A stretch of DNA of 64,000 nt from assembly GCA_002256145.1 (NCBI GenBank), contig NKIP01000005.1, positions 3,618-67,617 on the forward strand, written 5' to 3'. A model generated the notes under the pieces. That model ran no database searches, was not told where the DNA came from, and was given only the letters and a program-made list of their open reading frames with translations. Below, piece after piece: positions 8,045-16,045 of the stretch. A program made the translations under genes and the position numbers. Positions within the stretch are counted from its first letter, which is position 1. Each line of letters starts with the position of its first letter. The DNA is from Comamonadaceae bacterium PBBC1. GTDB lineage: Bacteria; Pseudomonadota; Gammaproteobacteria; Burkholderiales; Burkholderiaceae_C.

Positions 8045-8369
8045 AGTGAATACGCTGCTGCCTACGGCGGCTGAAGACTCACGCATCAACACGGGGATTG
8101 CCGCTGATGAAGACAGCCCCGAGTTTTCATCAAAAGGGTTTTCAAAAGCGATGCCCGTGAGCGAAATTTTTCCACCAGAAACAGTGCAGGCTTTGATCGC
8201 GATGAAGCGCTCAACGGGTCGCCCCAAATCGGAAACCCCCAAAGTGTTTACCGCTATTCGTTTGGATGCGGATGTGTTGGCTCAGTTCAAGGCGACGGGT
8301 AAAGGATGGCAAACACGCATGAATGCAGCGCTACGACAGTTCATCGTAGAGCACCCGCTGCAAGGCTAA
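8031..8369 (+). CDS. brnA: BrnA-family antitoxin, second module
   Basis: 112 residues from ATG 8031 (MPKLKVNTLLPTAAEDS); GAGAGAGG at 8015-8022 gives good spacing, while the alternative ATG at 8025 is too close. The C-terminal half (KVFTAIRLDADVLAQFKATGKGWQTRMNAALRQFIVEHPL) is the ribbon-helix-helix/BrnA domain. The N-terminal extension (SPEFSSKGFSKAMPVSEIFPPETVQALIAMK) is typical of longer BrnA antitoxins that wrap the toxin. Confidence 0.88.
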   Translation: MPKLKVNTLLPTAAEDSRINTGIAADEDSPEFSSKGFSKAMPVSEIFPPETVQALIAMKRSTGRPKSETPKVFTAIRLDADVLAQFKATGKGWQTRMNAALRQFIVEHPLQG

Positions 8370-8422
8370 AGGTGGCCAACAGCGACCATATTTTGGCACC
8401 TCGCTCCCCGATGCTTGTGCCT

Positions 8423-8600
8423 TCGTAGGAGCCCACCCCGTGGGCGAAGACTTTGCCTTTGTGGTAACCCACCCCTGTGGGCGATGGTTTCTCGGCACGA
8501 CGCATGCCCAGACTTTTTTGTAGGAGCGACGCCCCCGTCGCGATGAAGCCTTGCAGACCACCACCCATCGCCCCGAGGGCGGGTCTCTTACAAAATGCCG
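8423..8600. repeat. REP/BIME block upstream of the second rpn gene
   Basis: Two GCCCACC-type copies (about 8427-8450 and 8462-8486), one GCGACG/CGTCGC copy (8520-8547) and an inverted CGCCCCGAGGGCG copy (about 8567-8590). Colinear with 5714-5850; the block 8488-8658 matches 5741-5911. Confidence 0.85.
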
Positions 8601-8658
8601 GCAAGCCCCGCGACTGCCGCCCTAAAATGTCAGAGTTGCCCTAACCTCACACACCACC

Positions 8659-9525
8659 ATGCCCACCCGTTACCTCGACCCCAAAGTGGACCTCGCTTTC
8701 AAACGCGTGTTTGGTGAGCATGAGCACCTGTTGCGCAGTTTTTTGAATGCTTTGCTGCCACTGCCCGACGATGGCCAGATTGAAAGCCTGGAGTACCTCA
8801 CACCCGAACAAGTGCCCGAGCTGCCGGGTTTGTTCAAAAACTCCATTGTTGATGTCAAGTGCAAAGATGCGCGGGGTCGCACCTTCATTGTCGAGATGCA
8901 AATGCTGTGGAGCACCAGCTTTAAGCAGCGCATTTTGTTTTCTGCCAGCCAGGCTTATGTGAAGCAGCTGCACGAGGGTCAGAACTACGCCAGCTTGCAG
9001 CCGGTGTACGCTTTGGCGTTGACCAACCAGGTGTTTGACCGGGCCACGCCCGAGTATTACCACCACTACCAAATCGTGCGCCAGCATGAGCCCCGGCGGG
9101 TGTTGGAGGGGCTGGAGTTTGTGTTCATCGAGTTGCCCAAGTTCGCCCCCCAAAGCCGCACCGACAAGCGGATGCAAGTCAAGTGGTTGCGCTTCATGAG
9201 CGAAGTGGGCGAGATGCCCCGCAAAGCAGAGACTGATCCGGACACCAGCTGGCGCGAAGACCCGGACATTGCCCAAGCACTTGAATTGGTGGAGGCTGCA
9301 GCCTTTACAGAGCAAGAGCTGGAGGCGTACCACATTCAGATTGACAAGGCGCGCATTGAGACAACCGTGCTGGAGGATGCACGGGCAGAAGCCAAGGCAG
9401 AGGGCGAAGCCGCAGCCAAGGTTCAAATGGTTCGTGCCATGCACGCCAGCGGCCTGGACTTGGTGCAAATCGCACAGATCACAGGCTTGAGCCGCCAACA
9501 AATTGATGATTTGCTGGTGCCATGA
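8659..9525 (+). CDS. Rpn-family nuclease, copy 2
   Basis: 288 residues, almost identical to the protein at 5912-6883 over the nuclease domain (same MPTRYLDPKVDLAFKRVF start and FIVEMQMLWSTSF motif). It lacks the KAEGE repeat expansion and differs in the linker (EMPRKAETDPDTSWRED versus ETSDNTPDADPSWRED). The HTH-like tail GLSRQQIDDLLVP is retained. Both copies are intact, so both may be expressed. Confidence 0.88.
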   Translation: MPTRYLDPKVDLAFKRVFGEHEHLLRSFLNALLPLPDDGQIESLEYLTPEQVPELPGLFKNSIVDVKCKDARGRTFIVEMQMLWSTSFKQRILFSASQAYVKQLHEGQNYASLQPVYALALTNQVFDRATPEYYHHYQIVRQHEPRRVLEGLEFVFIELPKFAPQSRTDKRMQVKWLRFMSEVGEMPRKAETDPDTSWREDPDIAQALELVEAAAFTEQELEAYHIQIDKARIETTVLEDARAEAKAEGEAAAKVQMVRAMHASGLDLVQIAQITGLSRQQIDDLLVP

Positions 9526-9537
9526 TGGATGCACCGA

Positions 9538-9610
9538 TTTTGTAGGAGCGACGCTCCTGTCGCGATAATCCTCGCAGACCACTACCCATCGCCTTCAGGG
9601 CAGGTCTCGC
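9538..9610. repeat. REP pair between rpn copy 2 and adhesin tail 3
   Basis: TAGGAGCGACGCTCCTGTCG onward (9542-9565) plus a weak inverted element at about 9586-9607; equivalent to 6900-6980. Confidence 0.72.
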
Positions 9611-9629
9611 AAAATGCAGCCAAGCCTCA

Positions 9630-9980
9630 CTCGCTTCGGTGAACCTGTCGGGTGCTGGCCTTGCACAGGTGATCGAAGCGGTCACCGAGGTGGCCTCTGA
9701 GCTGACCGCCAAAGAGCTTGCATCGCTGGGCGTGTCCGAGACGGGCGTTGCATCAGTGATCAACGCGATCTCTGAGGTGTCCAGCGAATTGCCTCCCGCA
9801 CCCGAGGTCTGCCTGCCCGCTGCCGAGTCGAGCACCTACTCGCTCAGCAACGGCCAGAGCCTGGACTTGACCACCGTGCTCAAGGACATGAGCTTCAACG
9901 GCATCGTCAAGGGCCTGGAGCAAGTGGACATGGCCACCGACACCAGTGTCGACAAGGTGTCGTTGACCTTGGTCGACGTG
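9630..9980 (+). pseudogene. Third copy of the adhesin C-terminal region, truncated by a REP element
   Basis: Homology starts at the same CTCGCTTC junction as copy 2 and stays very close to the parent (NLSGAGLAQVIEAVTEVASELTAKELASLGV...VCLPAAESSTYSLSNGQSLDLTTVLKDMSFNGIVKGLEQVDMATDTS). It breaks off at LTLVDVL near 9980, where a REP palindrome begins, losing the last 60 or so residues and the terminator. Probably non-functional as a protein. Confidence 0.85.
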
Positions 9981-9987
9981 CTTGCCT

Positions 9988-10016
9988 TTGTAGGAGCGAC
10001 GCACTCGTCGCGATGA
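9988..10016 (+). repeat. REP palindrome closing the array
   Basis: TAGGAGCGACGCACTCGTCG followed by CGATGA, fused directly to the truncated adhesin tail. It is the right boundary of the accessory array; the next gene is a conserved regulator on the opposite strand. Confidence 0.8.
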
Positions 10017-10045
10017 ATCCCGGCAGGCTTTGCGTTTTGGCACGT

Positions 10046-10879
10046 TCACATGGCTTTGAAAAAATGGGCGTACAGGCGGCTCACGGCCAGGGTGTCGGCA
10101 TGGCCTTTGAGGCGCAGGCTCAAGCGGCCCGTGTCGTCGCGGGTGACGCTGTCGATGGCGCTGGCGCGCACCACAGAGCCCCGGTGGATTTGCCAGAACA
10201 CTTGCGAGTCGAGCCGCTGCATGAGTTCTTTGAGCGGGGTGCGCAGCAACACTTCGCTGCCGTCCAGCGTGAACACGCGCACGTATTTGTCGGCGGCTTC
10301 GAGGCGCAGCACCTCTGCCACGGGCACCATGCGCAGCGCTTTGCCCACGCTCGCTTGCAGCAGTTGCAGCGGGGGCAAGGCAGCCTCGGGGTGCTGGGTG
10401 TGGTTGGTTTCGGTGCGCAAGCTGAGCAGGGCGCGCAGTTGTGCCAGCACCGGGTCTTGTGGCAGGTCGGGGGTGGGGGTGTGTTGGGCACGTTGCTGCA
10501 GGGCGTTTTGCAGCCGCGTCACGGTTTGCCGCAGTCGCTCGGCCCGCACGGGTTTGAGCACGTAGTCCACGGCCTGGGCCTCAAAGGCCTGGATGGCGTA
10601 TTGGTCGTAGGCGGTCACAAACACCAGCAGCGGAAAGGGCGTGCCGCTGGGCCATTCTTCGGCCAGTTCGGCGGCGGCTTCGAGCCCGCTTTGGCCAGGC
10701 ATGCGGATGTCAAAAAACAGCACGTCGGGGCGGTGTTGCAGCGCCAGCTGCACGGCGCTCAGGCCGTCGCCTGCGGTGGCCGCGATGTGGAGGTCGGGCC
10801 ACAAGGCGCGCAGTTCGTTCGCCAGGGTTTGCGCCAGCAGCGGCTCGTCTTCGGCGATCAGGGCGGTGGGGGTTTTCAT
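10046..10879 (-). CDS. LytTR-type response regulator (AlgR/LytR family)
   Basis: 277 residues. N-terminal receiver: acidic pair EDE near residue 10, phospho-acceptor Asp in VLFFDIRMPG (about 57), Thr in FVTAYD and Lys in YVLKPV. C-terminal LytTR DNA-binding domain with the usual VPVAEVLRLEAADKYVRVFTLDGSEVLLRTPLKELMQRLD...IHRGSVVRASAI pattern. The sensor kinase gene lies just upstream in the same direction, separated only by a palindromic repeat, so the two form a two-component system. The regulated genes cannot be deduced from the window. Confidence 0.9.
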   Translation of the reverse strand: MKTPTALIAEDEPLLAQTLANELRALWPDLHIAATAGDGLSAVQLALQHRPDVLFFDIRMPGQSGLEAAAELAEEWPSGTPFPLLVFVTAYDQYAIQAFEAQAVDYVLKPVRAERLRQTVTRLQNALQQRAQHTPTPDLPQDPVLAQLRALLSLRTETNHTQHPEAALPPLQLLQASVGKALRMVPVAEVLRLEAADKYVRVFTLDGSEVLLRTPLKELMQRLDSQVFWQIHRGSVVRASAIDSVTRDDTGRLSLRLKGHADTLAVSRLYAHFFKAM

Positions 10880-10902
10880 GGCGCGGGTGTTTCTGAGGTT
10901 TT

Positions 10903-10971
10903 GTAGGTCGGTGGCTTCAGCCCCGACATGTTGGCGGGTGCGCTGCGTCGGGGCTGAAGCCGCCGACCTAC
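10903..10971. repeat. Long imperfect inverted repeat (GTAGGTCGG family)
   Basis: Arms 10903-10927 and 10947-10971 (GTAGGTCGG...GCCCCGAC and its complement) flank a 19-bp loop. A diverged second copy lies at 14801-14875. Both are intergenic; this one sits between the kinase and regulator genes. Confidence 0.85.
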
Positions 10972-10992
10972 GGGGAAAGTGGGGGCCAGCAT

Positions 10993-12120
10993 TCAGGCGT
11001 TGGCGTGCGGGTTGTGCAAAGGCAATGTCAACACCACGCAGGTGCCGCCCGTGGGCAAGGGGCTGATGTGCATACCCGCGCGTGGGCCATACAGGGTGTG
11101 CAGGCGCTGGCGCACATGACTCAGGCCCCAGGATGCGTTGGGTCGTTCGGTGGCGGGCGTCAAAGGCCGGACCGCATCGGCCAGCGACAGTTCGCTGATG
11201 CCGCTGCCGTTGTCGCGCACCGTCAGCAGCAGCTGCGCACCCTCAACGCGGGCCTGTACCTCGATGCGGCCGCCGCTGACCTGGGGCTCCAGGCCGTGGC
11301 GGATGGCGTTTTCGACCAGCGGCTGCAGGATGAAGCGCGGCACGGACGCTGTGGCCAATGCGGGCGGCAAGTCCAGCTCAAACGCCATGCGCGGCCCCAT
11401 GCGGATCGCCATCAGGCTCAGGTAATCGCCCAGACGAGAGAACTCGTCGCCCAGCGGGTGCAGTGCTTGGTGCACGGGCAGTCGCGTGGCCTGCAGCGTG
11501 GTGCGCAAATAGTCGTTCAGGTGGTCGAGCATGGCGTGGGCGCGTGCGGTGTCTTGCCCAATCAATGCCCGTAAATGCGCCAGCGTGTTGAACAGCATGT
11601 GCGGCTCGAGCTGCGATTGCAGCAGCATGAGCTGGGCTTGTGTCACTTCGTTGGCCAGCGATTCGGCTTTGCCGCGTTGGTAGAAATACGCGACGAAGGC
11701 AGCGCTGATGGCGACGGAAGAGACCAACATGCCTTTGAATCGCCCAGGGTTGAAATTCCACAAATCCCAGGTGGACCAGCCCGCATACGCATCGCCAACC
11801 AGCGTGCCCAACACATAGCCCAGCGGTATACCCACCAACAGCATGAGCGTGGCGGGCAGCACAGGTGGCCAGTAGTAGGGCGCTGGTGAGCGCAACAGTC
11901 GCTTGAACACAAAGCGCGAGACATCGGTGAACAGCCAGATGAAGGTGGAGATGGCGTAAGCGTAGACCAGTGCTTTGTCAAATGTTTGGTGAGTTTCTTC
12001 GTGTGCAGCCCAATTGCCCAATGCAATGAGCAAGGCAATGCACCAAACGATCAATAGGCGTTGCAGCAAAGGGCGGCGGTGGTGGGGCGGGAGCCAGGCA
12101 AGAAGTGGATGTGTGTTCAT
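10993..12120 (-). CDS. LytS/AlgZ-type sensor histidine kinase
   Basis: 375 residues. The N-terminal half has about four membrane spans (LLIVWCIALLIALGNWAA, YAYAISTFIWLF, LPATLMLLVGIPLGYVLG, MLVSSVAISAAFVAYFY). The cytoplasmic part has the His_kinase signature QSQLEPHMLFNTLAHLRALI, with the phospho-accepting His, and a HATPase domain (PLVENAIRHGLEPQ, VRDNGSG, GLSHVRQRLHTLYG). It would phosphorylate the LytTR regulator encoded next. The last residues are NPHANA. Confidence 0.9.
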   Translation of the reverse strand: MNTHPLLAWLPPHHRRPLLQRLLIVWCIALLIALGNWAAHEETHQTFDKALVYAYAISTFIWLFTDVSRFVFKRLLRSPAPYYWPPVLPATLMLLVGIPLGYVLGTLVGDAYAGWSTWDLWNFNPGRFKGMLVSSVAISAAFVAYFYQRGKAESLANEVTQAQLMLLQSQLEPHMLFNTLAHLRALIGQDTARAHAMLDHLNDYLRTTLQATRLPVHQALHPLGDEFSRLGDYLSLMAIRMGPRMAFELDLPPALATASVPRFILQPLVENAIRHGLEPQVSGGRIEVQARVEGAQLLLTVRDNGSGISELSLADAVRPLTPATERPNASWGLSHVRQRLHTLYGPRAGMHISPLPTGGTCVVLTLPLHNPHANA

Positions 12121-12132
12121 GAAGGCGCAGCC

Positions 12133-13218
12133 TCAGGGCCGGGTCAAGTGTTGTTTGAAGAAGTCCGCCACTTTCTGATGCAGCGCAGGCAGTTGTTGGC
12201 GGTCAAATCCTGGTGGATCGCTCAGCAATTGAAAAGTGATGCTGTCTGTGGCCCCCAATGGGGGCAAAGGCGAGAGCATGACGCCATGACCGGCCTGTGG
12301 CAGATCGGCCACGGTGGTGCAGGTTTTGCAGATGCGCTGCACGGCCAGTCCATGGAAGTGGGGGATTTGGTTGATGTCCTGCCGGGCCAAGATGAGGCCC
12401 AAAGGCACAGCGGGCGTGACCAGTGTGGACAGGTCAAAGTCGGCAGCAAATGGCACGGCAGCAATGATGGCGCGGATGCGAGGGTCTTGGTGGCTGTGGG
12501 TGGTGGTGTCGTCAAAGCGGTAACGGATCACGGCGAGGGCCACTTGTTTTTTCAGACCATCCAGCCAGCCGCCGGTCAGGCGCGTGATGAAGCCGACACA
12601 GGATGAAAAGTCTTCAGCGATGTGCGCTTGGCAGTGATCGCGAAACCGCGCTGGGGACCACTGTCCGCCCGCCAGTGTGAGTGCCGTGTGGCCACCGGCC
12701 GAGCCACCGTACATCGCGACTTGGTTGGTGGTGGTCACAGGGCCAAGCAGTGGGTCTTGTGCGATGAGGTCGATGGCTTGCGAGACTTCGGCGGGTCGCA
12801 GTTTCCAGCTGTTGGTGCCTGGTTCGCTGAAGTCTTTGTAGTTGTCGCCGCGGTGTTCAGGCATGACCACTACAAAACCGTTTTCGACCAAGGTGCGTGT
12901 CAGGTCGACATGCACCCAAGGCGAACCGCCCGATCCGTGTGATAAGACCACCAGAGGGTGTGACCCAGGTGATGGTGTGGCGTTGGGGGCCAATGAAAAT
13001 TCAAAAGGCCCTTTGTGGCGTGATTGCTCGGTTTGTTCTGTGGGGTAGAACGCTGTGAAGGGGACCCGTCCCGGCTCTCCAGCGCGCTCCACGATGCCCA
13101 TGCCCGCATGGGCAGCTGCCGACAACAGCCATGCCCAGGCGCACAACATGCGCGATGCGTGCGTCAGAAATCGCTTCAAACTTTGGGGCTGGTGGGGTTT
13201 ACGCATGGGCTTGGGCAT
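12133..13218 (-). CDS. Secreted alpha/beta-hydrolase (dienelactone hydrolase / PAF-acetylhydrolase-like esterase)
   Basis: About 361 residues if started at the ATG at 13218 (MPKPMRKPHQ); 13206 is the other option. The longer open frame to 13383 would overlap the upstream 2TM gene and is unlikely. A hydrophobic segment (MLCAWAWLLSAAAHAG) resembles a signal peptide. VVLSHGSGGSP forms the oxyanion region, YGGSAGGHTAL carries the nucleophilic Ser, and AGHGVM near the C-terminus is the likely catalytic His. It resembles the protein at 13645-14751, so the two are probably diverged paralogues. Substrate unknown. Confidence 0.78.
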   Translation of the reverse strand: MPKPMRKPHQPQSLKRFLTHASRMLCAWAWLLSAAAHAGMGIVERAGEPGRVPFTAFYPTEQTEQSRHKGPFEFSLAPNATPSPGSHPLVVLSHGSGGSPWVHVDLTRTLVENGFVVVMPEHRGDNYKDFSEPGTNSWKLRPAEVSQAIDLIAQDPLLGPVTTTNQVAMYGGSAGGHTALTLAGGQWSPARFRDHCQAHIAEDFSSCVGFITRLTGGWLDGLKKQVALAVIRYRFDDTTTHSHQDPRIRAIIAAVPFAADFDLSTLVTPAVPLGLILARQDINQIPHFHGLAVQRICKTCTTVADLPQAGHGVMLSPLPPLGATDSITFQLLSDPPGFDRQQLPALHQKVADFFKQHLTRP

Positions 13219-13267
13219 GGATGGGGTGGCAATTTCAACATCACACTGGGGGCAGCCGCTTGCCCCT

Positions 13268-13558
13268 TTAGTATTTATTATTTGATGCCCGAAGCTTGTT
13301 GCGCTCATGTTCGAGCATTCTTTTTTGCAGGCCACTGCCTGCGGAAAAACCAAATACAGCCAAACCGTGCATGAGCAGGCCAAAACCCCAGCCTGCAGCG
13401 GGCCAGATTGACCAGCTTTGGCCCTTGCTCAAGGCCAGCACGGTCAGGCCTGTGTTGACTGCCAGATAAATGGCAGCGTGCATGAAAAAGCCTGACTTGG
13501 CTTTGACACGTTTGCGGGCCAGGCGTTCCAGTTCGGGAGGCAGTGGATTCGGTGTCAT
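13268..13558 (-). CDS. 2TM-domain small membrane protein
   Basis: 96 residues: MTPNPLPPELERLARKRVKAKSGFFMHAAIYLAVNTGLTVLALS, a linker with Trp residues, then AGWGFGLLMHGLAVFGFSAG and a basic tail LQKRMLEHERNKLRASNNKY. Two membrane spans with an R-V-K-A-K/F..H motif before the first match the 2TM domain family (PF13239), which is sometimes fused to LytTR regulators or histidine kinases. Its place near a LytTR system fits that association. Function unknown. Confidence 0.75.
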   Translation of the reverse strand: MTPNPLPPELERLARKRVKAKSGFFMHAAIYLAVNTGLTVLALSKGQSWSIWPAAGWGFGLLMHGLAVFGFSAGSGLQKRMLEHERNKLRASNNKY

Positions 13559-13644
13559 GAGGGTTTCCTGTTGTGAAGTGGTGTGTTAAGACGTTCGCGG
13601 ACGGGGGTGAGGTGCAAGCCATGGGGCCAGCAGTTGTATCGCGC

Positions 13645-14751
13645 TCACTGCATGCGCGAGAGGAAAAACTGCACGATTTTCGCGTTGCTGTGTTCGCGCT
13701 CTGCGGTGCCAAAGGCACCGCTGGGCAAGCCGCCGCGCATTTGAGTGGCTGCCACGGTTTGGGCAATGCTGGCAGGCCAAGGTGAGAGCCAGTCGAAGTG
13801 GCCCGCTTGCGGGTGGTCTGACAGGGTGGTGCAGTTTGTGCAATGTTTCAGCACATGCTGGCTGTGAAAGCGGGGCAGCAGCACACCGTCATCGCCCGAT
13901 GTGCTCAAGGCTACGGGTATGCGGATGCGTGCCAGGCTTTCGGGGGTGAAGATGACCCCGACGGGCACCGCCAGGCTGACGGCGACCACACGCGGGTCGG
14001 GGCGCGGGTCTGCGGATGCGCTGGGGCTTGCACCGCCGTGCAGGGTTTTGAAGCGGGTGGGCGCAGTGGTTTCGGTCAGCATGCGGCCCATGGCAAATTG
14101 GCTTTTGCGCAGCAGTTGCACGCTCGGTTGTGTGGCCAGGCCATTGAGGCAAAAGCCAATGTCCTCGTCCAGGTTCTGTGCGCAGTGCTGGATCAAATTC
14201 AGCATGCGCCACTGCGCCCCGGCCAGCACCAGGCCGGTCACACCACCCGCCGACATGCCGTGCACGCCCACACGGCGGGTGTCCACCAACGGTGCCAGCT
14301 CGGGGTCATGCGCCACGGCGTCGATGGTCTCGCTCACGTCTTGTGGGCGGGTTTTCCAGCTCTCAGGGCCTGCTTTGCTGAAGTCTTGCCAATTGTCGCC
14401 CCGGTGCTCGGGCTGGGCCACCACAAAACCGGCGCGTGCCAGTGAGGCGGCCAGGGTGTGTTCGGGCAGGGCGCTGCCTGCGCTGCCGTGCGACAAGACA
14501 ATCAGCGCCCGTTTGCCCGATGCCGCTGTTGAATCTGCTCGCAAAGGCGCAGCGTTGCTGGCGATGGAGACAGTGAATGCGCCGTAAGTGACGTCTTGAG
14601 CCGCTGCCGCAGTGGGGTAGACCAAGGTGATGGGCATGCCGTTCGACTGAATCTGGCGCATGCCCACAGCGGTGACTTGGGCCTGGCTGGCGCTGGCGGC
14701 CAGCAAGCTGAAGGCGCACGCCAGGCGGGTGAGGGTGTTCAAGAGGGGCAT
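13645..14751 (-). CDS. Secreted alpha/beta-hydrolase (dienelactone hydrolase-like)
   Basis: 368 residues with a clear signal peptide (MPLLNTLTRLACAFSLLAASASQAQ). LIVLSHGSAGSA is the oxyanion region, VGVHGMSAGGVTGLVLAG holds the nucleophile Ser, and PQAGHFDWL near the end the catalytic His. AQPEHRGDNWQDFS is shared with the homologue at 12133-13218 (MPEHRGDNYKDFS), supporting paralogy. A periplasmic esterase or lipase role is inferred. Confidence 0.82.
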   Translation of the reverse strand: MPLLNTLTRLACAFSLLAASASQAQVTAVGMRQIQSNGMPITLVYPTAAAAQDVTYGAFTVSIASNAAPLRADSTAASGKRALIVLSHGSAGSALPEHTLAASLARAGFVVAQPEHRGDNWQDFSKAGPESWKTRPQDVSETIDAVAHDPELAPLVDTRRVGVHGMSAGGVTGLVLAGAQWRMLNLIQHCAQNLDEDIGFCLNGLATQPSVQLLRKSQFAMGRMLTETTAPTRFKTLHGGASPSASADPRPDPRVVAVSLAVPVGVIFTPESLARIRIPVALSTSGDDGVLLPRFHSQHVLKHCTNCTTLSDHPQAGHFDWLSPWPASIAQTVAATQMRGGLPSGAFGTAEREHSNAKIVQFFLSRMQ

Positions 14752-14800
14752 GGGGTTTCTTTCAAGGAGATGGATTTCGGCAGGCCGATGGCCTTCCTCT

Positions 14801-14875
14801 GTAGGTCGGACCTTCAGCTCCGACAGTGCTGGCTTCGGCCATGGTTTTATGTCAGGGCTGAAGCCGCCGACCTAC
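14801..14875. repeat. Second copy of the GTAGGTCGG inverted repeat
   Basis: Arms 14801-14824 and 14851-14875, with several mismatches; sits between the esterase and the next membrane-protein gene. Compare 10903-10971. Confidence 0.8.
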
Positions 14876-15390
14876 AGGGACAAAGGGACACGCGGGTCCT
14901 GGCGTGTGGGCAGTTTCAGCAGGCGCAATGCCCGGCCATTGAGCACCCCCGAAAACAAGCCATACACGGCGCTGATGCCGATGGCGGCGTTCAGGCTGTG
15001 AATGTGCTCTGGCGCGGTGGCGCTCAGCATGCCCACCCCAAACTTGCAGGCAAAAATCGCCATGTACAAGGCCAGGGGCAGCCAGCTTCCGGGCACGGTG
15101 AAGCGGCGTGTGTCTGCGTTGTAGCTTGCGCCAGCCGGGGCAGCACCCCGGCCCAAGGCCCAAGCCACGAGTGCCCAGCTGGCGGCCCAGCTGAACAGGC
15201 CCAGTGCCAACCAAGGTGTGGGCTGCCACTGCTGGACCACCCCTACCAGCGTGAACACCGTCAGCGCGATGTTGACGCCCAAAAGCCGACGCTTGAGCAT
15301 TTGCCGGGTGCGCGTTTGCAGCAGGCCCAAAGCGATCAGGCCGATCAACAGTGCGAAGACCCAGACGGGGATGTGTTGAAGTGTTTGCAT
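14872..15390 (-). CDS. Small integral membrane protein (DUF6622-like)
   Basis: 172 residues with about five hydrophobic spans: PVWVFALLIGLIALGLL, LLGVNIALTVFTLVGVV, PWLALGLFSWAASWALVAWALG, WLPLALYMAIFACKFGVGML and AAIGISAVYGLFSGVLNG. The YMAIFACKFGVG / GLFSGVLNGRALRLL pattern recalls DUF6622 family proteins, though I cannot confirm this without a search. The stop codon lies inside the right arm of the inverted repeat at 14801-14875. Function unknown. Confidence 0.7.
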   Translation of the reverse strand: MQTLQHIPVWVFALLIGLIALGLLQTRTRQMLKRRLLGVNIALTVFTLVGVVQQWQPTPWLALGLFSWAASWALVAWALGRGAAPAGASYNADTRRFTVPGSWLPLALYMAIFACKFGVGMLSATAPEHIHSLNAAIGISAVYGLFSGVLNGRALRLLKLPTRQDPRVPLSL

Positions 15391-15412
15391 GGTGTTGTGC
15401 TTTCTTGAGGTT

Positions 15413-15838
15413 TCAAATCCAACCCAGCCACTGGCCCCAAACCAGTTGGCCCAAATAACGCCCGGGCAGCAGGGTGAACATGCCTGTGACGATGCAGGCC
15501 CAGAAATACAGCCATTGCATGGTTTTGCGGTGGCCGGTGATGTTGCCCGCCGCCAAATACCGGAAGGCCCGGTACAGGCTGAACAGGGTCAGCGGAATGA
15601 GCCAATGGATGGGCGTGTAGCCCCAGAGGTTGGGCAGCCGGAAGTCGCGGATGAACAAGCCTGTGAGTGCGGCCCCCAGCATGCAAGTGACCCAGGCGTA
15701 GCCCAGGGCGCGGTGCAGTTGGGGGCGAAGGGTGGCGCCCATGCGGGTCCAGAGGACCCAAGGGCCGATGGCGACGGCGCTGAGCGCCAGGCTCAGGTGG
15801 ACGGCGATGGTGGGCGTCAGGTATGAGGGTGGTGGCAC
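15413..15838 (-). CDS. DUF2306 family membrane protein
   Basis: 141 residues from a GTG at 15838, chosen because AGGAG lies 7 bp upstream and homology begins there (VPPPSYLTPTIAVHLSLALSAVAIGPWVLW); the same frame is open far upstream but has no protein character. Four membrane spans and the motifs HRALGYAWVTCMLGAALTGLFIRDF and GHRKTMQWLYFWACIVTGMFTLLPGR are typical of DUF2306. Function unknown; it lies 22 bp upstream of the DUF6622-like gene and is probably co-transcribed. Confidence 0.82.
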   Translation of the reverse strand: MPPPSYLTPTIAVHLSLALSAVAIGPWVLWTRMGATLRPQLHRALGYAWVTCMLGAALTGLFIRDFRLPNLWGYTPIHWLIPLTLFSLYRAFRYLAAGNITGHRKTMQWLYFWACIVTGMFTLLPGRYLGQLVWGQWLGWI

Positions 15839-16045
15839 GTTTTTACTCCTGAATTTTTGCTTGTGCCTGCACTGTGGCGCATCAATGGCCCGATTTCTAT
15901 GCGTTTGCGACGGCTGACCGTTTAAGCGGCGCGAGATGCCATGGGCGGGTGTAAGTGGCGCACGCAAACAGGCGTGTGCGCCGAATTTGTGGAGGGCGAC
16001 ATGCCCAAGCAACGATAATCCCCCCAGATTTTCCGAGGAGCGTTT

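Noticed and set aside
4258..10016. REP clusters considered as a CRISPR array
   Set aside because: Repeats are self-palindromic, irregularly spaced, in both orientations and have no uniform spacers or cas genes.
12133..13383. Longer 416-codon version of the first esterase
   Set aside because: The extra N-terminus overlaps the 2TM gene, has no signal-peptide logic and no ribosome-binding site.
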